From Candidatus Sungbacteria bacterium RIFCSPLOWO2_01_FULL_47_10 (GTDB lineage: Bacteria; Patescibacteriota; Minisyncoccia; Sungbacterales; GWA2-42-14), in contig MHQO01000061.1 of assembly GCA_001820675.1 (NCBI GenBank), positions 1-13,207 on the forward strand: a stretch of 13,207 nt of DNA, given 5' to 3'. Within the stretch, counting starts at the first letter, position 1; every line of letters starts with the position of its first letter. Of the stretch, positions 1 to 5,950 are shown piece by piece. The translations under genes were made by a program, and so were the position numbers. The notes under the pieces were generated by a model. The model was not told where the DNA came from, did no database searches, and saw only the letters and a list, made by a program, of their open reading frames with translations.

Positions 1-265
1 GCGATGAAAAAACAAAACTGCCCGGTTTAAGCAGTGCCGCTTTTCCGGAGAATGTTGCATAAGCCACAAACATCCATTTCGACCCGATAATTCCTTCCGT
101 CTTAAGTTTTTCCGCGACAGTCCGGGAACCGTCGCCTTTTGCGATTTCAACCGTCCGCGATCCTTCAAAAGAAGCGTGGGGAGTAAAAAGATATGCAAAA
201 AAATATGCTGTCATCAGCACAAGAATTATCACTAACTTTAACACCTGTCTGTTAAACGCCTCCAT
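1..265 (-). CDS. mltG: MltG-type endolytic murein transglycosylase, N-terminal part (runs off left edge)
   Basis: The 88 visible residues start with a short basic stretch and one hydrophobic helix (about residues 9-28, rich in V/I/L/F). Next comes a segment resembling the LysM-like start of the YceG/MltG family: 'VEIAKGDGSRTVAEKLKTEG', then 'IIGSKWMFVAYATFSG' and 'LLKPGSFVFS'. Family members are inner-membrane proteins that cut nascent glycan strands and so influence peptidoglycan chain length. The catalytic Glu lies far beyond the window edge and cannot be checked. The ATG is 11 nt after the pcm stop codon on the same strand, so the two are probably co-transcribed with pcm first. No good SD precedes the start; the nearest purine run (AGAGGA) lies about 14 nt upstream inside the end of pcm, compatible with translational coupling. 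The family call rests on this N-terminal pattern only. Confidence 0.78.
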   Translation of the reverse strand, partial: MEAFNRQVLKLVIILVLMTAYFFAYLFTPHASFEGSRTVEIAKGDGSRTVAEKLKTEGIIGSKWMFVAYATFSGKAALLKPGSFVFSS

Positions 266-276
266 GTGATTTGAAT

Positions 277-924
277 TTATCCTCTCACAAGCGGCACGAA
301 CACGAACCCGGGAAATTCCTGTTCTTCCCACTTTGTTTCGTTGACTTTTTCAAAAAGCCACAATGAGCCGTCGATTGGAGATACAATTTTTCCTCCGATT
401 TTCAGCTGTTTTTTCCATTCAAACGGAATATCTTGCCGGGCAGATGCCGCGGCAATTATTTTATCGAACGGCGCTTCATCCGGAAAGCCGCCGGTTGCAT
501 CAACACAGTGAAATCGGATGATATTATTTGAAATAAATTTATACTTCTCAAGATTTCTGGTCGCAAAATCACATAACGCCTGAAGTCTTTCCACAGCGAT
601 TACAATGCCTTTTTGACCTCCTTCGTTGCGGAGATTTGCAACAATGTGCGCAAGTAAAGCCGTTTGCCACCCCGACCCTGCGCCCACATCAAGAATTTTT
701 TCGCCCGGTTTCGGTTCTAGAAGCTCAAGCATGAACGCAACCGTCAAGGGCTGGGAAATGGTTTGTCCTTCGCCGATCGATAACGGGTAATTTTCATACG
801 CCTCTCCCTTGAACGGTTCCGGTACAAAATCCACGCGGTCGATATTCTGAAATGCGTCAATAATCCGCGGTGTTTTTAAATATCCGGTTTCGATAAGCTC
901 CTGAATGAGATCTGCTTTCGTCAT
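277..924 (-). CDS. pcm: Protein-L-isoaspartate O-methyltransferase
   Basis: 215 residues, the normal length for this family. The enzyme uses S-adenosylmethionine to methylate isoaspartyl residues that form in ageing proteins, starting their repair in the cytoplasm. Visible motifs in order: the family's pre-motif GEGQTISQP (51-59), SAM-binding motif I DVGAGSGWQTALLA (79-92), the acidic end of strand 2 at VE (111-112), VDAT (141-144), the APFDKIIAAAS strand (151-161) and QLKIGGKIVSPI (173-184). The ATG at 924 has a modest SD-like AAGGGCG a few bases upstream. The gene is followed closely by mltG on the same strand. The 180 bases between it and lon hold the lon terminator and an AT-rich stretch (about 965-1005) that may contain the promoter; no clear -35/-10 pair was seen. 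Function is assigned with high confidence from motif order. Confidence 0.9.
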   Translation of the reverse strand: MTKADLIQELIETGYLKTPRIIDAFQNIDRVDFVPEPFKGEAYENYPLSIGEGQTISQPLTVAFMLELLEPKPGEKILDVGAGSGWQTALLAHIVANLRNEGGQKGIVIAVERLQALCDFATRNLEKYKFISNNIIRFHCVDATGGFPDEAPFDKIIAAASARQDIPFEWKKQLKIGGKIVSPIDGSLWLFEKVNETKWEEQEFPGFVFVPLVRG

Positions 925-1051
925 GGTACACCGCCCTTACGCGCTTTCATTTGCGCAAAACAGGCGATTAATAATATATATGCCTGCTCAAGTTAATGGT
1001 TAATCATGCTCCTCCACTCCTTTCTTCATACCATTTTTTTGATTTTTTGCC

Positions 1052-1084
1052 AATGAAAAAAGACGGCGATAAAACCGTCTTCAT
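1052..1084 (-). terminator. Rho-independent terminator of lon
   Basis: Read on the minus strand, AAGACGG (1081-1075) and CCGTCTT (1066-1060) form a 7-bp stem around an 8-nt loop. The stem runs straight into a T-rich tail (complement of the A-run at 1056-1061). It begins about 20 bases after the lon stop codon, which fits termination of lon before pcm. Confidence 0.8.
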
Positions 1085-1104
1085 TGTTATGTTTCTCTCA
1101 TCTT

Positions 1105-3660
1105 TTATTGATTGCTTATGGCGTCGTGAAGCCGCGGACAATTCGGAAATGCAACTTTCAGCGCATCAATCATAGAATCGCAGAGAATTATTTCAATTTG
1201 GTTTTTTGTTTCCTCGGGCACATCGGCGAGTTCCGCCTCATTTGCCCTTGGCATGAGAAACTGTTTTGCGCCCGCACGGACCGCCGTGGTGATTTTATTC
1301 GTAATTCCTCCGACCGGGAGAATTTTTCCGAGAGCAAGCGTATTTTCTCCCGTCGCAACCAGCCCATGTCTGACCGGCTGGTTTGTGAACTTTGAATAGA
1401 GAGCAAGAACAAGCGATATCCCCGCGGAAGGACCGTCTTTTGCAATGCCGCCATTGGAGAAGGTGATATGGAGATAGATTTTTTCCTCGACGCCGAGGTT
1501 GTTCAGCAGGCCGCTTTCACGAAACAGGAAATCCCATGCCTTGTGCGCGGAATCCCGAAGCATTCTGCCAAGCTTTTCGTCGTGAGGGTTATATCCCGTT
1601 ATCTTGATTTCACGCTTTTCCGATTTCCGATAAGCCGCTTCAACGTAGAAGATTGAGCCGCCCGTGTCCGACACGGCGACTATGGGTGCTACACCGCATG
1701 GGAGCGGATCTTCCGACAACGCGTGCCTCTTTGAAATCCGCGCGGCATCCTCGATATACAGCGAGAGATTCCGTTCGTTAATCTCCCAAACAGCGCCGTC
1801 TTCCGCCGCAACATCAGTGCGTTCCACATTGGGCTGGCGCGAAGAATTCTGGTTTTTCATTTTCCAAACAACCTTTCTCATAACTTTCCCGATGACCCTG
1901 TCCAATTCGCGAACTCCCGCCTCGAATGTCATTTCACCAATGAGAACGTCAAGCACCGAATCCGTGATATTGACTGTGACGGCCTCAAGCAGACCGTCAC
2001 GGAACATTTTTGAATCGGGCGTCAATCCGTGCCGCGCAAGCTGTTTTGGAATCAAAAACTCGCGCGCAATATGTTTCTTTTCGTTATGGTTATAGCTCGG
2101 AAAAAAGATAAATTCCATACGATCACGAAGCGCGGGAGGAATCGATTCTATGTTGTTCGCCGTGGTAATAAAAAGGATTGACGAAAGGTCGAAGCCGAAT
2201 TCGAGATAGTTATCGACGAAATTATGGTATTGTTCCGGGTCAAGGACCTCAAGCATCGCGTCTCGGGCGCTTCCTTGGGCGCCTCCGCCGAAGAGTTTAT
2301 CGATCTCATCGATCATAAAAACAGGATTCCGTTTTCCGACTCTTCGCATCGTGCTGATAATTCTGCCCGGCTCCGCTCCGACGTACGTCCTCCGGTGGCC
2401 GCGAATCTCCGATTCGTCGTGAATGCCCCCCACAGAGATTCTCCAAAATTTCCTGCCGAGGGCGCGGGCGATTGACTTTCCGAGAGATGTTTTGCCAACG
2501 CCAGGCGGACCGATAAAGCAGAGGATCGGATTGTCAATGCCGGAGTTGAACGATTTTGCCGCAATGAACTCTATTACGCGCTGTTTGGGTTTTGGAAGGC
2601 CGTGGTGGTCTTGATCGAGAATTCGCGGAATTTCGCGCGTGTCTTCGTTGTCAACCGTATAGTCATTCCAGGGCAGGTTGAGCGCCCAATCAAGATAGGT
2701 GGCCGCCATGCTGTATTCCGCCGATTGCGGATTCATGCGGCCAATGCGATCAATCTCTTTTTCCACTTCTTTTTTGGCGTCTTCAGGCATGTTGTTTTTC
2801 TTTTGTTCATACTGCTCTTTCCATGAATTCGACTGTCCCGACTGAGACCGTCCACCAACTTCCGCAATCGCAGTAATAGCTTTTTTTATTGTTTCGACAT
2901 CCGCCTTAAACAGTGTTTCAAGTTTTTCAAGCCGGGCAAGGACGGAGCGCTCGGCAATAAGTTCCGCAAGTTCGCGGGTAAGAGACGGAATGCTTGCGGA
3001 AAAGCCGAACGGATTCTCGCTTCGCGACCGCACTTGTTGCAGGATCTCCTGCGCATATTGCCGGTTTTTTGAGGTCAGAATGTTCGCAGTCATATCAAGA
3101 GTCCGTGCTAATGTTGAGCGGTTTGTATTTTTGAGCAATTTTTGCGCGCTTTCAAAAAGTGAGTGAGACACCGGGGCGCCGAAGACAGGCAGTAACTGCG
3201 AAAAAAGATCGTCATACTCCTGTATGAGCGAAAAAAGCCCCTTTAGGCGACCGGGTACATTTGCAGAATTCCATGTTTCTTCATCAACTGGGGCATCTTC
3301 AAGCTTTTCCCAATACGCAAGCTTGTATGCGGGTTCGCCATTTTCCGGATATATCGTTTCCGCTCGTTCGATACGACAGCGATGCCGGAAGGAAACATTC
3401 ACGCTTACTACGCTTCTTCCCGGGTGTGTATTTCGGGTTGTCGGACTGACCCGGCAGACCATTCCAAATTCCGCACTGTTTTCATTGGTGCTGTCTTCGT
3501 CATAAAAATACGGAAGCAAAATCATCGAGCGGGATACTGCCACGACGTTACTTACACTCGCCGGAATAACGTACTGAATTGCTCTTTCCGGAAAACATAC
3601 GACTTGTGAAAAAATAGCCGGAAGCTGTTCGGGAATATCCGTCGGGTGTTTTGCAGGCAT
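1105..3660 (-). CDS. lon: ATP-dependent serine protease Lon
   Basis: 851 residues from the chosen start. Lon is a cytoplasmic homohexamer that unfolds and degrades damaged and regulatory proteins. Order of parts: a divergent N-terminal substrate-binding region (about 13-200), a helical linker (230-330), an AAA+ module with Walker A GPPGVGKT (384-391), Walker B VFMIDEID (447-454), sensor-1 ITTANN (498-503) and arginine-finger region PALRDR (509-514), then the C-terminal protease domain with KDGPSAG (catalytic Ser745) and GGITNK (catalytic Lys789). Both dyad residues are present. They lie 44 residues apart rather than the 43 I count in the E. coli sequence from memory, because of one extra residue in TLALGK. 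The ATG at 3660 was chosen over an upstream start at 3792 in the same frame because a full AAGGAGG lies 5 nt before it and a good promoter sits at 3706-3733, inside the longer version. Divergently arranged from the DksA-like gene. Confidence 0.95.
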   Translation of the reverse strand: MPAKHPTDIPEQLPAIFSQVVCFPERAIQYVIPASVSNVVAVSRSMILLPYFYDEDSTNENSAEFGMVCRVSPTTRNTHPGRSVVSVNVSFRHRCRIERAETIYPENGEPAYKLAYWEKLEDAPVDEETWNSANVPGRLKGLFSLIQEYDDLFSQLLPVFGAPVSHSLFESAQKLLKNTNRSTLARTLDMTANILTSKNRQYAQEILQQVRSRSENPFGFSASIPSLTRELAELIAERSVLARLEKLETLFKADVETIKKAITAIAEVGGRSQSGQSNSWKEQYEQKKNNMPEDAKKEVEKEIDRIGRMNPQSAEYSMAATYLDWALNLPWNDYTVDNEDTREIPRILDQDHHGLPKPKQRVIEFIAAKSFNSGIDNPILCFIGPPGVGKTSLGKSIARALGRKFWRISVGGIHDESEIRGHRRTYVGAEPGRIISTMRRVGKRNPVFMIDEIDKLFGGGAQGSARDAMLEVLDPEQYHNFVDNYLEFGFDLSSILFITTANNIESIPPALRDRMEFIFFPSYNHNEKKHIAREFLIPKQLARHGLTPDSKMFRDGLLEAVTVNITDSVLDVLIGEMTFEAGVRELDRVIGKVMRKVVWKMKNQNSSRQPNVERTDVAAEDGAVWEINERNLSLYIEDAARISKRHALSEDPLPCGVAPIVAVSDTGGSIFYVEAAYRKSEKREIKITGYNPHDEKLGRMLRDSAHKAWDFLFRESGLLNNLGVEEKIYLHITFSNGGIAKDGPSAGISLVLALYSKFTNQPVRHGLVATGENTLALGKILPVGGITNKITTAVRAGAKQFLMPRANEAELADVPEETKNQIEIILCDSMIDALKVAFPNCPRLHDAISNQ

Positions 3661-3665
3661 TCCTG

Positions 3666-3672
3666 CCTCCTT
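3666..3672 (-). promoter_or_regulatory. Strong ribosome binding site that fixes the lon start
   Basis: AAGGAGG on the minus strand, 5 nt before the ATG at 3660. It is among the best SD sequences in the window and supports an 851-residue Lon rather than one 44 residues longer. Confidence 0.85.
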
Positions 3673-3705
3673 TTGACGATTTTCAAAGACCTCTGATTGT
3701 TGGGG

Positions 3706-3733
3706 ATTGTACCACGCTTTGCGAATTTGACAA
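3706..3733 (-). promoter_or_regulatory. Sigma70-type promoter of lon
   Basis: On the minus strand TTGTCA (3733-3728), a 16-nt spacer and TACAAT (3711-3706) each match consensus at 5 of 6 positions. Predicted initiation near 3699 gives a leader of roughly 40 nt ending with the AAGGAGG site. No CIRCE-like heat-shock operator was seen. Confidence 0.65.
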
Positions 3734-3810
3734 TATTGCCGCTCGGAGTGTTTCATGGTATCCTTTATAGCAGACATGTAACAGATTGACACAGACGGAG
3801 GACAGATTTA

Positions 3811-3850
3811 CACGGATCACAGGTTCGCATGAGGATATCTGTGATCCGTG
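3811..3850. repeat. 12-bp perfect inverted repeat upstream of the DksA-like gene
   Basis: CACGGATCACAG (3811-3822) and its reverse complement CTGTGATCCGTG (3839-3850) surround a 16-nt spacer. Pairing continues imperfectly outward (ACAGATTTA on the left against CGGGTCTGT on the right). It lies 34 bp before the start codon of the next gene. It lacks a T-run, so it is not an obvious terminator, and it overlaps the phased repeat units at 3844-3881. Confidence 0.75.
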
Positions 3851-3881
3851 CGGGTCTGTAAAAAATCCGTGCCTATCCGCG
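3844..3881 (+). repeat. Helically phased ATCCGTG repeat block ending two bases before a start codon
   Basis: ATCCGTG at 3844-3850, a degenerate unit GTCTGT near 3854, ATCCGTG at 3865-3871 and ATCCGCG at 3875-3881. Starts of the clear units are 21 and 10 bases apart, close to whole helical turns. The last unit ends two bases before the ATG at 3884. A related block with ATTCG(T/C)G units lies before the gene at 8810-9853. Confidence 0.7.
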
Positions 3882-3883
3882 TT

Positions 3884-4258
3884 ATGGACAAGAAATTATT
3901 GAACGAACTAAAACAAAAACTTTTGGAAGAAAAAAAACTTCTGGAGGACGAGCTTTCTTCTTTTGCGAAAAAAGACCCGGACATGAAAGGAGATTGGGAT
4001 ACGGTGTATCCCGACATGGCCCAGGCCCAAGATCTTTCAAGCTCTTCCCTTGAAGAACAGGCAGACGAGGTTGAGGAATACGAGAATCTCACTTCGCGGG
4101 AATTCGTCCTTGAGTCGCGCCTGAAAGAGGTAAACGATGCGCTTGGCAGAATGGAAAAAGACGGCTATGGGGTTTGCGAAAAATGCGGCAAAGAAATTTC
4201 CGAAGAACGGCTTTTGGCAAATCCCGCCGCGGGATGCGACGTTAAACACACCGAATAA
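3884..4258 (+). CDS. DksA/TraR-type zinc-finger protein
   Basis: 124 residues, mostly helical and charged. Residues 1-90 are predicted coiled coil (KLLNELKQKLLEEKKLLEDEL, then SLEEQADEVEEYENLTSREF), followed by the family's C-terminal finger: YGVCEKCGKEI (C98, C101), then ERLLANPAAGCDVKH (C118, H122). Relatives bind in the RNA polymerase secondary channel and adjust initiation; whether this one does is inferred. The second half of the finger is unusual: where relatives such as YteA end in a TCVEH-like motif, here the Cys is one place earlier and Asp119 stands at the usual Cys position. A GTG at 3848 would add 12 residues encoded by the repeat block; ATG 3884 was preferred because family similarity starts there. 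No SD is present. A TTGACA at 3786 could be a -35 element, but no good -10 follows. The histidine kinase gene begins 7 nt after the stop. Confidence 0.83.
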   Translation: MDKKLLNELKQKLLEEKKLLEDELSSFAKKDPDMKGDWDTVYPDMAQAQDLSSSSLEEQADEVEEYENLTSREFVLESRLKEVNDALGRMEKDGYGVCEKCGKEISEERLLANPAAGCDVKHTE

Positions 4259-4265
4259 AAAAACC

Positions 4266-5468
4266 ATGGTTACTGATTCTCAATCCGGGCAAGGAGAAAA
4301 CAACAAAACGAACGAGAACGGGTCTCTCCCAATCTCCCGACGGGGCGCCATGTCCCGCCTTGTTTCACTATTCCTCTTTATTGGGTTTTGGACGGGAATC
4401 GCATATATCGCGTCTTTTTACTTCCTGCCCTTCATTCAGATTAAACCCGGGTTCATTGCCTCGGCGCTCGCGCTCGTAGGAATTCTCGTTGCGGCAAGCG
4501 TTATATTTATGGTGCGCGTCACGCCGACCGGCGGGAGTGAAGCCCGAACATTGGATTTTCAGACACTTATTATAGTCGTATTCGGAACAGCATCCCTTCT
4601 TGCCGCCGGAGGGATTACGGCGCTTTCTCTTAAACCCCCGCTACTTGCCGGGGCGATTCTCGGCATTCTTATCATATATGTCATAACCCTTTTTCGTATT
4701 ATTCGTTTTACGTTTCGATCCGACAGGGAAATAGAAAAAATCAGGAGCCAATATCAGGACCTTATTAAAATTGAACGGGCAAAAACGGAATTCATGACCG
4801 TCACGTCGCACCAGTTGAATACACCGTTGGCCGAAGTGCGCTGGGGGCTTGAATCGCTCCTTTCGGCAGAAGGCATCGAAAAAGAAAACCGCGACATGAT
4901 TTCCATGATCCTCAAGGGGGTAAACCGGATTGTTGAAACGGTAGCGGATATCAACAAAGCGCTTTCACAAAAAGACAAAACCGCAACGGACTATGCATCA
5001 GAATTAAAAACAGTTCAGCTTGCGGAACTGATTCTTGAAATTGTCAATGTGCTCGGCGGCGTTGCGCGTGAAAAAAACGTGACATTGTCTTTTGAGGGGC
5101 CGGAACAGGAAATTTTTCTCGGCGGAAACAAGGACAAACTCACATCGGCAATCAAAAACGTCATTGATAATGCGATTCGATATACTCCCGGGGGGCGCGT
5201 TATTATTTCCTTGCGGAAGGAAGGAGCTTCTGCGATCATCCGCGTGCAGGACACGGGCATCGGGATCCTTCCCGAAGACACCCCGCTTATGTTCAAAAAA
5301 TTCTTCCGCGGGAAAAATGCGCTCCTCCTCCAGCCGGACGGGTCAGGCCTCGGCCTTTTTACCGCCCGGGAAATTATTGAAAACGCGGGGGGAAAAATTG
5401 ACTTTATCTCGACTCCGGAGCGGGGAACGATATTTTTCATTACCCTGCCGCTGAAAAAGACCGCCTGA
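4266..5468 (+). CDS. Membrane sensor histidine kinase, four transmembrane helices
   Basis: 400 residues from the ATG at 4266. Four hydrophobic helices (about 32-54, 63-84, 99-121 and 125-146) form a compact N-terminal membrane unit with no sizeable extracellular domain. A short coiled linker follows, then HisKA with the H-box SHQLNTPL (phospho-acceptor His182), and HATPase_c with N-box NVIDNAIRYT (298-307; Asn302 expected to hold Mg), G1 box DTGIG (329-333), F-box MFKKFF (342-347) and G2 box DGSGLGL (358-364). All catalytic boxes are present, so it should be active. The protein would autophosphorylate on His and pass phosphate to a response regulator, but none is encoded in the window. The gene starts 7 nt after the DksA-like stop, suggesting one transcript. 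No SD is evident. An alternative start is Met29, just before helix 1, which would drop a polar 28-residue N-terminus. A strong terminator follows. Confidence 0.9.
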   Translation: MVTDSQSGQGENNKTNENGSLPISRRGAMSRLVSLFLFIGFWTGIAYIASFYFLPFIQIKPGFIASALALVGILVAASVIFMVRVTPTGGSEARTLDFQTLIIVVFGTASLLAAGGITALSLKPPLLAGAILGILIIYVITLFRIIRFTFRSDREIEKIRSQYQDLIKIERAKTEFMTVTSHQLNTPLAEVRWGLESLLSAEGIEKENRDMISMILKGVNRIVETVADINKALSQKDKTATDYASELKTVQLAELILEIVNVLGGVAREKNVTLSFEGPEQEIFLGGNKDKLTSAIKNVIDNAIRYTPGGRVIISLRKEGASAIIRVQDTGIGILPEDTPLMFKKFFRGKNALLLQPDGSGLGLFTAREIIENAGGKIDFISTPERGTIFFITLPLKKTA

Positions 5469-5490
5469 TTGCGAAACATTCAAAAAATTC

Positions 5491-5520
5491 AAGCCCCGAC
5501 CTTGTATAAGGTCGGGGCTT
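5491..5520 (+). terminator. Terminator hairpin after the histidine kinase gene
   Basis: AAGCCCCGACCTT (5491-5503) pairs perfectly with AAGGTCGGGGCTT (5508-5520) around a GTAT loop: 13 bp, very GC-rich. The tail on the plus strand is short (ATTAAG). On the minus strand the stem is followed by GAATTTTTTG, so the element may also stop transcripts arriving from the tRNA side. Confidence 0.85.
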
Positions 5521-5521
5521 A

Positions 5522-5535
5522 TTAAGAGGGAGCTG
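5522..5535. repeat. 14-bp copy of the tRNA-Lys anticodon-arm sequence
   Basis: TTAAGAGGGAGCTG at 5522-5535 is identical to 5628-5641 inside the tRNA-Lys gene (positions 25-38 of the tRNA, including the anticodon) and lies in the same orientation. It sits 57 bp beyond the 3' end of the tRNA and directly against the terminator hairpin. Such partial tRNA copies can be leftovers of site-specific integration, but no integrase or element is visible. Confidence 0.7.
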
Positions 5536-5582
5536 TCCCGATTTTTACAGTAATTATAAAACAAAGAAGAATTGAGGATCCT

Positions 5583-5676
5583 CGATTCTGTGTCCGCCCC
5601 CCGAGACTCGAACTCGGAACCGTCTCCTTAAGAGGGAGCTGCTCTACCAATTGAGCTAGAGGCGGACACAGAATCG
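5583..5676. repeat. 16-bp perfect inverted repeat enclosing the tRNA-Lys gene
   Basis: CGATTCTGTGTCCGCC (5583-5598) and GGCGGACACAGAATCG (5661-5676) are exact reverse complements. Five pairs belong to the acceptor stem and eleven lie outside the mature tRNA, so the precursor can form an acceptor stem about 11 bp longer than the tRNA itself. A short palindrome GAGGATCCTC (5574-5583) adjoins the left arm. Confidence 0.85.
5593..5665 (-). tRNA. tRNA-Lys (anticodon CTT)
   Basis: 73 nt, with no encoded CCA. The cloverleaf was folded by hand on the minus strand: acceptor CCGCCTC/GGGGCGG (one T-G pair), TA, D-stem GCTC/GAGC with loop AATTGGTA, anticodon stem GCTCC/GGAGA (outermost G27-A43 mismatched), loop CTCTTAA giving anticodon CTT, variable CGGTT, T-stem CCGAG/CTCGG with loop TTCGAGT, discriminator A. 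It reads AAG lysine codons. It is oriented like the tRNA-Pro genes further upstream, and no convincing promoter of its own was seen. Confidence 0.93.
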
Positions 5677-5698
5677 GGACTCTGTCAATTGACCTGCT

Positions 5699-5732
5699 CG
5701 CCATAGCATTAGCGAAGGCGGGGCTATGGGCG
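5699..5732. repeat. Hairpin-forming sequence between tRNA-Lys and the tRNA-Pro pair
   Basis: CGCCATAGC (5699-5707) pairs with GCTATGGGCG (5723-5732) with one bulged G, enclosing a 15-nt GC-rich loop. On the plus strand it is followed by AAAATTTTT, which is weakly terminator-like; on the minus strand it has no T-run. The 46 bases from here to 5778 show nothing else recognisable. Confidence 0.5.
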
Positions 5733-5843
5733 GAAAATTTTTAATGTGAGCAAAATGGCGCTCCCGTTAACAACTAAACCGGGGTGCAGAGAATGGTTCG
5801 ATACGACTCACCACAGGTTGAACTCTGTCTTCACGCACCCTTG

Positions 5844-5950
5844 CCCCATTAGAAATCTACTTTTCGGGATGCTGGGAATCGAACCCAGTCTTTACGCACC
5901 CGAAGCGTACGTACTGCCGGTATACTACATCCCGACGATTTCTAACAGGG
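5844..5950. repeat. 14-bp stem bringing the two halves of the interrupted tRNA-Pro together
   Basis: On the minus strand CCCTGTTAGAAATC (5950-5937) pairs with GATTTCTAATGGGG (5857-5844): 14 consecutive pairs, two of them G-T. These arms lie directly outside the inner tRNA-Pro and inside the anticodon loop of the outer one. They extend its anticodon stem into a long helix carrying the inner tRNA at its tip. An alternative register pairs CACCC with GGGTG nearer the anticodon stem. Confidence 0.75.
5864..5934 (-). tRNA. tRNA-Pro (anticodon CGG), nested inside another tRNA gene
   Basis: 71 nt with a perfect 7-bp acceptor CGGGATG/CATCCCG, C1-G72 and A73 as expected for proline tRNA. D-stem GTAT/GTAC with loop ACCGGCA, anticodon stem TACGC/GCGTA with loop TTCGGGT (anticodon CGG followed by G37, typical of proline), variable AAGA, T-stem CTGGG/CCCAG with loop TTCGATT. 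CCA is not encoded. All features point to a functional tRNA for CCG codons. It lies within the anticodon-loop insertion of the outer tRNA-Pro-like gene, on the same strand. Confidence 0.93.

Noticed and set aside
993..1015. A four-codon open frame (ATG ATT AAC CAT TAA, minus strand) with GGAGGAG directly before it, upstream of pcm
   Set aside because: The SD is striking and a leader peptide is conceivable, but the frame is too short to support and no attenuator-like alternative stems were found around it.
1105..3660. Several plus-strand open frames of 60-140 codons opposite lon
   Set aside because: Low-complexity, Ser/Arg/Phe-rich translations typical of antisense frames of a GC-balanced gene; no SD or recognisable motif.
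3661..3792. A 44-residue N-terminal extension of Lon from an ATG at 3792
   Set aside because: The extension contains the likely lon promoter, has no family similarity that I can see, and an AAGGAGG lies at ideal distance before the ATG at 3660.
3811..3881. CRISPR-like array or terminator
   Set aside because: Repeat units are 7 bp with 3-14 bp gaps, too short for CRISPR, and the hairpin has no T-run at the proper place.
5015..5479. Long minus-strand frame of 154 codons opposite the histidine kinase
   Set aside because: Antisense shadow of the HATPase region; the plus-strand kinase motifs are complete and account for the sequence.
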